DNA of 64,000 bases, from NCBI GenBank assembly GCA_037833965.1, contig AP031358.1, positions 19,786,001-19,850,000 of the forward strand. The letters are read 5' to 3'. Below the pieces are notes generated by a model. It had not been told where the DNA came from and did not search any database. It saw only the letters and a program-made list of their open reading frames with translations. Shown piece after piece: positions 57,729 through 64,000 of the stretch. Numbering within the stretch: position 1 is the first letter of the stretch; each line of letters opens with the position of its first letter. The stretch comes from Marchantia polymorpha subsp. ruderalis. Taxonomy: Eukaryota > Streptophyta > Marchantiopsida > Marchantiales > Marchantiaceae. A program made the translations under genes and the position numbers.

Positions 57729-60700
57729 ATGACCTTCGACCGGGCGGCGGAGAGCGTCCCATTCTTGAATTCGCGATTCCAATCTCTTGTGCGCGCTGCG
57801 CGCATCCATCTGCTGGCTGCAGACCATTCTCGTCGTCGTCGCACAGGAGATTTCTTGTTGATTGAGGGAGAAGTGAGTGCGCGTGATTTGGAATTGAGAG
57901 CGATTAGAGTTTGCCGAGAGAGAAAGAAACGCGGACAGGGCGGAAGTAGAATGAGCGGGCGAGCGAACCCCAGGAACGCAATGACGAGACCGAGCAGATT
58001 GCGGATGGTGCCACTTCGCCTGCCGCAGAACGGGCTGCGCGCTTTCGAGGAGCGCTTAATAGCAAGAAAGCTCGATTTCTTGCTATGGGGATGGAATTAC
58101 ATCTGCGCGAATATGGTGCGTGAGTGGCTAGAGCCACAGGGACCACCCTCGCGCGGATTGCGTCCGCATGTTGACCGGTGGACAGTCCAAGATTGGGCGC
58201 AGGCGTTGGGAAGATGTGCTGGCATGCCAGGGCATCTCCTTTTCGACAGTGAGAGCATCAAGGTGACCAAGCAAGAAGAGGCGCAATTTGTGGAGCTGTT
58301 CAAGACCGGGAGGTCAACCAAGAATGGGTACAGGACCCGTGATTACAAGGATCGATTTCGCCGGACTTTGTCCGCGGCGCTGATGCAATTACTGCAGCCG
58401 CACCGCGCCTGCTACATCACATTGTGGCAGGTCTCTTTTGTGGAGTGCGTCATCGAGGGAACTCCAATTCACTGGGCGAGCATCCTGCACAGGGTGATGC
58501 GACAGCACGCGTTTGAGGAGAAGGGGGGAACGCTAAACCATCTTTCTCCTTTCCTCATCAATTTTTATCGACAGCGGAATTGTTTGACAGCGGCGGAGCT
58601 TGAACATTTTCCGCCATTGTCCATCGACCATCCCGGGAAGTATGTGCGGGAGAACGAGGTCGACACTGATGCGGAGGAGTCACCGACTTCTACCCCATCA
58701 AGACGGAGGGACGAAGGGAGACACACCCCTGCGGCGCGAGTGCCGCGGAAGCGGCGATGGAGGGAAGAGTCCGAAGAGGAGCAGCATCAAGAACCCTCTG
58801 CTCCCATTCGACCGCGGCCGCTGTGCGAGCCATACAGCCGGCCGAAGCAGAAGGCACGCAGACTGGTGTTACCAGCTGACAGTGCAGACACGGCGACGAT
58901 TGCGACGGAGATAGGAAGTGCGTCGCCAGAGAGGCGAGAGGAAGCGCGGACGACCGCACGAGAGACGGGCCACGCTGCAACCTCGTCGGGAGAGAGGCCG
59001 CCTACGGGCCAAGGGCCTCCGGAGTTACCACGTGCGATGCGGACAGATGTTCCGTTTGCGCACAGGCGAACCTCCGCGGACGGACGAGCCTCCGCGGATC
59101 GGCGAACACAAGTGGACGTGGATCTACGCTTACGCGTGGGAAGGAGCAGTCCGCCTGTGCACAGGTCACCTGTGCACAGAACACCTCCGCACGTGCCGCC
59201 TGTGCACAGGCAAGAATCACCCCCGTTCCAACGCAGGAAGGGGAAGGAGCCGGCGGAAGAACCGCCTACGAGACACCGGCCCTCGGGTCCAGACCCTCCG
59301 GCGCACCACGCGCCGCAATTTGCGCCTTCGGCGCCAGGGCCTTCGAGCCGAGGGGATACGAGCAGAGAGCGTGCGGAGGCCGCACCATCGGCGGGAAGTA
59401 CGCCGATAGATGCGCCTTCGGCGGTAGGGCCTATAGGCCAAGGAACATCGGGCGTGCGGCCCCCGGCCATGTCGCCTTCGGCGATAGACGTCCGCGGCGC
59501 TACGCCTGCGGCGGACAAGGCGCCGGCAAACGCGCCTGCGCACGGGCCGGGCACGGCCCCCACGGACCGATCGAGAGAGCAGCAGACGGAGGAGCGGAGT
59601 GACTGTCCGCGGGACGACATCTTGATGCGCGATGCGCAATCCAACCCCGCGCAGCCACCCTCCGCTCAATCGCCTTCGGCGACGGACGACGGCGACAGAG
59701 AGAATGCGGTAGGCAAGCAACCAGCGAGCGACGGGGATGCCGCTCGGATACATTCGCCTTCCGCCTTAGACATTTTGGCGACGAGCAGCGAGGCTGCAGC
59801 CGTGCCTTCGCAGGCAGCACACGTCGAGGACGTGCAGCCCCACTCGGGGCAGTCGCCGACGCAATCAATGGCGACTGAAATTCTCCACTCGGATGATGAC
59901 GACGGAGGCTCCACGGAAGAAATGTCAGGAGCAGAAGACACCGAGGAGGAGGAGGAGGAAATTGTGGGAGCACCGGCGGCGGCGCTCTCTGAGCAGGTGA
60001 TTCCGTTGCTGCGGTACTTGGATCGCAAGGTCGATAAATACGCCGACCCACTCCAGCCGGGATCTTACATCGAGTTAGTGCGCAGGAGGACTCGCACTAA
60101 AGTCCACACCAGCAAGCTATTAGCTAGAGTGGACCAGGAGTTGAGGGACTTGAAGGAGAAGCATGAGTGCTTGTGGGGACAGTACAAGCTTAATCAGAAA
60201 TTCTACAAGCACTCCGAGAAGATGAAGGATGAGAAACTGGGCGAGCTCACCAAGGAGCAGGTGAAGGTCAAGGAAGCACTCAACTCTGAGCAGGCCCAGA
60301 ATCAGATTTTGTCAGAGGAGCTCGTGCGACAGACGCGGTTGTTGGAACAATGTCAGCTCGCACGGCAGGCGGATGAAGAATTAATCCGCAGGTTACAGTC
60401 AGAGTGTGGCGAATTGAGGGCGCAACGTGCTGAAGCCGAATCGCAATTAGTGACCATTGAAGAGGATCGCAGGAAGGAGGCGGATCGCACGAAGGTGGAG
60501 ACGGCGAGGCGAGTCGCCCACTGTCTCAAGGGCTACGCCCACTGGGAAGTGAAGGCGCAGGAGAAACTCACACTGCGTGAGTTTGAATTGCGCGCAGCCG
60601 GGTTGTTGACAGGCGACAGTAGGAGTCGGCGGAAGGTAGCAAAGAAGCTCGAGGCCTTTCTGTCGAAGGCGCAGGATACCATGTCCGCCCTCGAGGGGGA

Positions 60701-60848
60701 GGTGTCCGCGGCGTTGCAGCGGTTGGGACTGCGTAGTCGAGCGGAAGAGTGGCAGGGTAGGGAGTTAGTGCGCGGCAGTCGGCCGCGCAGGAGACGTAGT
60801 ACAGGTTCCGCGGAGTGTAGTGTAGCGTGGTTCCGTGCAGGCGTGTAG
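57729..60848 (+). CDS. 1039-aa protein of unknown function carried by the mobile unit
   Basis: I do not recognise a named enzyme family. Residues about 85-320 form the best conserved domain, rich in Trp and His, with LRMVPLRLPQNGL, DFLLWGWNYIC, NGYRTRDYKDRFRR, LLQPHRACYITLWQVSFVE, HRVMRQHAFEEKGG and LINFYRQ. Residues about 330-715 are low complexity (Pro, Ala, Arg, Ser) and contain PSA-type tetrapeptides encoded by CGCCTTCGGCG repeats. An acidic stretch (about 720-745) precedes a second conserved block, QVIPLLRYLDRKVDKYADP (about 757), and a long coiled coil (about 800-990). The decayed minus-strand homologue conserves both blocks and the coiled coil, which argues for past protein-level selection. 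A Gag-like structural role (coiled coil, no enzyme motifs) or a plant-transposon-associated protein are possibilities. The ATG at 57729 lies past the GC-rich leader. Confidence 0.7.
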   Translation: MTFDRAAESVPFLNSRFQSLVRAARIHLLAADHSRRRRTGDFLLIEGEVSARDLELRAIRVCRERKKRGQGGSRMSGRANPRNAMTRPSRLRMVPLRLPQNGLRAFEERLIARKLDFLLWGWNYICANMVREWLEPQGPPSRGLRPHVDRWTVQDWAQALGRCAGMPGHLLFDSESIKVTKQEEAQFVELFKTGRSTKNGYRTRDYKDRFRRTLSAALMQLLQPHRACYITLWQVSFVECVIEGTPIHWASILHRVMRQHAFEEKGGTLNHLSPFLINFYRQRNCLTAAELEHFPPLSIDHPGKYVRENEVDTDAEESPTSTPSRRRDEGRHTPAARVPRKRRWREESEEEQHQEPSAPIRPRPLCEPYSRPKQKARRLVLPADSADTATIATEIGSASPERREEARTTARETGHAATSSGERPPTGQGPPELPRAMRTDVPFAHRRTSADGRASADRRTQVDVDLRLRVGRSSPPVHRSPVHRTPPHVPPVHRQESPPFQRRKGKEPAEEPPTRHRPSGPDPPAHHAPQFAPSAPGPSSRGDTSRERAEAAPSAGSTPIDAPSAVGPIGQGTSGVRPPAMSPSAIDVRGATPAADKAPANAPAHGPGTAPTDRSREQQTEERSDCPRDDILMRDAQSNPAQPPSAQSPSATDDGDRENAVGKQPASDGDAARIHSPSALDILATSSEAAAVPSQAAHVEDVQPHSGQSPTQSMATEILHSDDDDGGSTEEMSGAEDTEEEEEEIVGAPAAALSEQVIPLLRYLDRKVDKYADPLQPGSYIELVRRRTRTKVHTSKLLARVDQELRDLKEKHECLWGQYKLNQKFYKHSEKMKDEKLGELTKEQVKVKEALNSEQAQNQILSEELVRQTRLLEQCQLARQADEELIRRLQSECGELRAQRAEAESQLVTIEEDRRKEADRTKVETARRVAHCLKGYAHWEVKAQEKLTLREFELRAAGLLTGDSRSRRKVAKKLEAFLSKAQDTMSALEGEVSAALQRLGLRSRAEEWQGRELVRGSRPRRRRSTGSAECSVAWFRAGV
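59055..59215 (+). repeat. GTGCACAGG palindromes inside the 1039-aa ORF
   Basis: GCGCACAGGCG, CCTGTGCACAGGTCACCTGTGCACAG and CCTGTGCACAGGC occur at about 59059, 59152 and 59198 in frame within the coding region. Confidence 0.75.
59320..59770 (+). repeat. CGCCTTCGGCG palindromes inside the 1039-aa ORF
   Basis: Copies at about 59325, 59412, 59471, 59681 and 59756 encode (S/A)PSA peptides without breaking the frame. Confidence 0.75.
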
Positions 60849-60884
60849 CGTAGTGCAGTGTAGTGCTAGTTAGGATTTAGAAGG

Positions 60885-60892
60885 TATAAAAT
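60885..60892 (+). promoter_or_regulatory. TATA box in the 3' region of the 5.4 kb unit
   Basis: TATAAAAT sits about 975 bases before the unit's end; the minus-strand homologue has the weaker TACAAAGT at the same place. Its position inside the terminal region and pointing outward is what an LTR U3/R boundary would look like. Confidence 0.5.
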
Positions 60893-61289
60893 AGTTCCAG
60901 GCGTTTTGCCTGGGGTTCTTTCCCAAACTCAGAAGTATAGATCAGGAACCCATTTCCTTTGCGTGTTTGTGTACTTGAGTTCTGTCACCACGCAGGAGGA
61001 GTTACAACTTAGCGTTCCGCATTTTGTAGCTGAAGGCCTTCGGCCGAATGTTCAGAGCTAGTACATTGGTTAGAGACTTGAGTAGTTCGGATCTGCACCT
61101 GCGGGTGACTGCCGATGCTCAGAGCCAGCGACTAGTTAGATACTTGAACAGTTTCGCCCCTACACCTTCGAGTGTTTCTTTCTGATTGTACTCCTTGGGA
61201 TTTTTCCCCTGAATGCCAAAGTGAAGTTTTGCTACTTCGTGTAAGCCTTGGTTGTAAATTCAGGTTACGCTGCAGCAGGTGCCTTGAGG

Positions 61290-61785
61290 GTAACCCCTGT
61301 AGTATTTCTGGGAATGACAAGTGCCTGAGAATTCAAACTCTTCAATAGACTGTTGTTGTGTTACTGGAATGTTTCACAGTGAGTCCTTCAGGGTGGACCT
61401 GTGTTCTCTGCGCGTTTTGTGAGTTGAGAGTGTTGTTCACCGCGTCTGAGTGACTTCGATCCGAAGTAGGTAGTCCAAACCGGGTTTCCTACACTAGCAG
61501 CAAGCTAGTGGAAGCGTTGTAAAAGCCGGAGTTGGAAGTCACTGCCCGCAGCTTTGCCGAGTGTGCTTGAGAGAGACTTTCCCCCTGAAATCTTGAAGTA
61601 GAGGTCCTAACGGATCTCTGGGTTGTGTTTCTGTAGTTTCAGGTGTGTGTGTGTGTGTGTGTGTGTTACGCTGCACTGTGCGACCTCTGAGTGCGCTCCG
61701 AGTGGACACTTGCAGTATTTCTGGGAGTGACAGTCGCCTGAGAATTCAAACTCATCAATAGTCTGTTAAACGTGACACTTTGTAC
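61290..61785 (+). repeat. Internal duplication in the terminal region of the unit
   Basis: Two related segments, near 61298-61355 and 61708-61780, share CAGTATTTCTGGGA, then GCCTGAGAATTCAAACTC and CAATAG-CTGTT. The same pair occurs on the minus strand at about 17205-17265 and 17635-17690, so the duplication predates spread of the family. Confidence 0.7.
61642..61667 (+). repeat. (GT)n microsatellite within the unit
   Basis: About 12 GT dinucleotides; the third copy carries the complementary (AC)n at 63874-63897, while the older minus-strand copy has only CACACAC. Confidence 0.9.
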
Positions 61786-61863
61786 CCTGTGTGTTCCTCT
61801 GTCCCTGTGGGTTCGACCTTTCTACCACTATATTGCAGTTTTAGCCTTTAGTGGGTTATTACA

Positions 61864-61868
61864 GAATG
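61864..61868. repeat. Target site duplication GAATG (right)
   Basis: Matches 56478-56482. Confidence 0.8.
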
Positions 61869-62611
61869 TGAGGGATAATCAGACTAACGTGAGTGATAAC
61901 TTTCGGCTTGCTTTTTTTCTTAATAATATGCTTCCGTACATGGAATGATATTCACCATTCCATTTGAAAACTAGATGAATGTAAATTTCAAGGTTAGTGG
62001 ACGAAGATTGTATTACCACATCTCTTCCCCTTGATTAAGTCATATTACGAGGTATTTTGCTGCAAGATTTACATATGAGATTTAAAAAAGATTTGTGAGA
62101 TGTAAAACCTCAAAATATTTAAAGATATAAGAAAGTTTGGAAGTAGAAAAAATAGTTACTATGCATCTAGGTGGACCAACTATTACAAGTATCTTTAAGA
62201 TTTGCTAGGATAGACTTAACAATTCTGCAAAGAAGCTTTGAATGATTTGTTGTAGGTAGAAACGCAAAATACTAACAGTTTGTTTTGACCTGCAGTATAC
62301 ACTTGTTCACAATCATTTAAATCCGCATCCAAATTAAATCCTCATTTCACAACACAAAATTCTCGGTTCAATATTCTGAAGAGTGTATTTTACATAAAAT
62401 CAAATAGAATCATTTGGCGTCTATTTTCAATTCGTTCACGAGCTATCACCGATCGAAAAGTTTGTAAAATGCTGCGGAGAGTAAATAGTGCCATCTTGGC
62501 TTGATTTATATGGTCTAATGACAAATATGGCAAAAATTTTAACTCACTCATATTGATGTCAAGGCTGATTGCACTCTCTAAGACTGAAGGATAACATTGT
62601 GTTTATCAATA
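61869..62611. other. Spacer between two mobile units, no gene recognised
   Basis: AT-rich sequence; probably part of the decayed pogo-like element or its target. Confidence 0.4.
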
Positions 62612-63676
62612 TCATCCTGGGCCGAGGTTTAGTTTGGCTTCATCGCCTTTGGATTTGATGACAAGCTCTTGAACAAGGACGGCACCCATTGCTTGTTTGA
62701 TCTCTTCAAAAAGAGTGTTTTTAAACAGTTGTAAGTCGTCGTTGTCTTCGATCAGACATTGCTCAATCTCACCCCCGAATGTGAATATCGCGATTGCCAC
62801 TCAAGATAATCACAATTGTTGAGCAAACAAGCATTTTTGTCCACGGCTTTGTCATTTTTGTTGCCAAGGTCAACATTCCAGAATGTAAAAATATTATTTG
62901 ACTTTTTAAAGCAATTTTCAAACAAATTTTGTTCCAAGCAATGTTATCCAAGTTTGTAGTCTCCAACAAATGTGGAGGACGTCCGTAAAACATCCATGTA
63001 GCGCCCCGCTTCAATTTTGATGCAGCTGATGTCAATTGATCCTTCAAACTTTGCGGATTATCGTAGTAGTCGATCATTTCTTTGAGCAGCAAATCCTTGT
63101 ATCATTTTTTAGTGCTACAATGATGTCCATGTCCATCGGTTGCCTCCACGACGTAGCATTTGGTGCAAAGAACACCACACGAATACCATTCCACTCAAAG
63201 GCAGATGTGAGACCAAGAGCGTTTTCAAGGATCAAGATAACCTTATGACCAATATTTTTGCGAACATATGGCTCAAAAACCTCATCGAACCACTTGTTGA
63301 ACGTCGGCACGTCAATCTATGCGTTCTTCTGCTAAAGATAAGGAATTGGCCAGATGTTGCCTCAAATACATGTGGGCTCCTTTGTCTTTCCGATCATGGT
63401 GATTGGAACTCGTTCAGTCCGTGTGGCATTGCAACAAACCACAAGAGTCACATGATCTTTTGTTTTTTTCTTGCCCCGAACTGCTGACGTATCTTCATTT
63501 GGCATCAAGACGGTGTAACTTGGAACAGGTCAAAAGAACAATCTAGTTTTGTTCACATTGTACAGGCAAGCTGATTCATACTGGTTGATACTTGCACATA
63601 ATTCATTCAAAGCTCGCAAATTTTCAGGATTATTTTTGTCAATCTCACCATCTTCACAAAACAAGTTTGTGTCGTT
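62612..63676 (-). pseudogene. Dead pogo/Tigger-like DDE transposase
   Basis: Minus-strand pieces read YNVNKTRLFF, RGKKKTKDHVTLVVCCNATR, FNKWFDEVFEPYV, KVILILENALGL, NGIRVVFFAPNATSW and RQPMDMDIIVALK, then helices around KEMIDYYDNPQSLKD. This is the order of the pogo/Tigger DDE domain of the Tc1/mariner superfamily. The canonical acidic triad sits in MDET, LLDNAP and PMDQG. Here the first Asp is Asn (codon near 63551), the second is Glu (near 63225) and the third Asp is kept (near 63132). Several stops and frameshifts are present. The N-terminal DNA-binding part lies beyond the insertion of the third mobile unit at 63677. Confidence 0.75.
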
Positions 63677-64000
63677 TGTAATAACCCACTAAAGGCTGAA
63701 ACTGCAATATAGTGGTAGAAAGGTCGAACCCACAGGGACAGAGGAACACACAGGGTACAAAGTGTCACGTTTAACAGACTATTGAGGAGTTTGAATTCTC
63801 AGGCGACTGTCACTCCCAGAAATACTGCAAGTGTCCACTCGGAGCGCACTCGGAGGTCGCACAGTGCAGCGTAACACACACACACACACACACACACCTG
63901 AAACTACAGAAACACAACCCAGAGATCCGTTAGGACCTCTACTCAAGATTTCAGGGGGAAGGTCTCTCAAGAGTACACTCAGCGAAGCTGCGGGTAGTGA
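63677..64000 (-). mobile_element. Terminal part of a third copy of the 1039-aa-ORF family, cut by the window edge
   Basis: Begins TGTAATAACCCACTAAAGGC (end of the unit, minus orientation) and follows 17107 onward and the reverse of 61863 downward, closer to the latter. It interrupts the pogo-like transposase; the left flank is TCGTT. Confidence 0.85.

Larger units (their letters stand above)
56483..61863 (+). mobile_element. Intact 5.4 kb unit of the 1039-aa-ORF family
   Basis: Starts TGTGGTACCCCACT and ends AGTGGGTTATTACA, so the ends form imperfect inverted repeats. It is flanked by the 5-bp duplication GAATG (56478-56482 and 61864-61868). It holds a GC-rich leader with many palindromes, one 1039-aa ORF (57729-60848) and a 1 kb 3' region with a TATA box. 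No internal LTR boundary is visible. It is either one giant LTR-like unit with an ORF inside, an LTR element that lost the inner halves of both LTRs, or a terminal-inverted-repeat element with TGT ends and 5-bp duplications. Confidence 0.8.

Noticed and set aside
58787..59644. 285-aa minus-strand ORF
   Set aside because: Antisense shadow of the intact 1039-aa ORF.
61805..61830. tRNA T-arm-like GGGTTCGACC
   Set aside because: Part of the repeated terminal sequence of the mobile family with no tRNA fold around it.

Overview
The window looks like nuclear DNA of a land plant with low gene density and many repeats. A non-seed plant (bryophyte, perhaps a liverwort) is my best but tentative guess. 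It rests on the plant-specific KOBITO1 gene with many short GT-AG introns, the plant renalase-like flavoenzyme, and retroelement content resembling what is known from streptophyte algae and bryophytes. Only two complete host genes could be supported, both on the minus strand: a KOBITO1/ELD1/ABI8 glycosyltransferase-like gene (39507-44177, 11 coding exons, 556 aa) and a single-exon FAD/NAD(P)-binding renalase-like oxidoreductase with a long disordered N-terminus (52781-54994). An intronless, broken fragment of a long-chain-base kinase-like gene lies at 55976-56346.

Most of the rest is mobile DNA in nested layers. The oldest layer is a decayed minus-strand Ty3/gypsy element, with gag and zinc knuckle at about 32.2-33.6 kb and reverse transcriptase at about 16.2-16.9 kb. 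It was split by a 14.6 kb composite element (17107-31735) flanked by a 5-bp duplication, ATTAT. That composite belongs to a family whose unit starts TGTGGTAACCCAC, ends GTGGGTTATTACA and carries one large ORF of unknown function, with no reverse transcriptase. An intact sister copy, flanked by GAATG, lies on the plus strand at 56483-61863 with a 1039-aa ORF. The start of a third copy (63677-64000) interrupts a dead pogo/Tigger-like transposase. Weak Ty1/copia reverse-transcriptase remnants lie at about 37.1-37.7 kb.

Inside the composite sits the youngest and most interesting layer, 22494-31152. It is a retroelement with Gag (two zinc knuckles and an RGG tail), a retropepsin-like protease, a DNMT3-like C5-cytosine methyltransferase domain, the C-terminal part of a DDE integrase and a C-terminal PHD finger. 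Reverse transcriptase and RNase H are missing at the methyltransferase-integrase junction, and the pol part has frameshifts and one stop. This copy is therefore a non-autonomous or dead derivative of an element that joined a DNA-methylation writer to a chromatin reader. Its terminal repeats are split (A1 - genes - B1 A2 B2), an order usual in tyrosine-recombinase retroelements but odd for an element with a DDE integrase.

A second unnamed layer is a large population of short GC-rich palindromes (CGCCGAAGGCG/CGCCTTCGGCG and GCCTGTGCACAGGC types). They are scattered through coding and non-coding parts of the 1039-aa-ORF family, and the methyltransferase element landed in one of them. Regions 1-16 kb, 33.6-39.5 kb and 46-52.8 kb hold no gene I can recognise.
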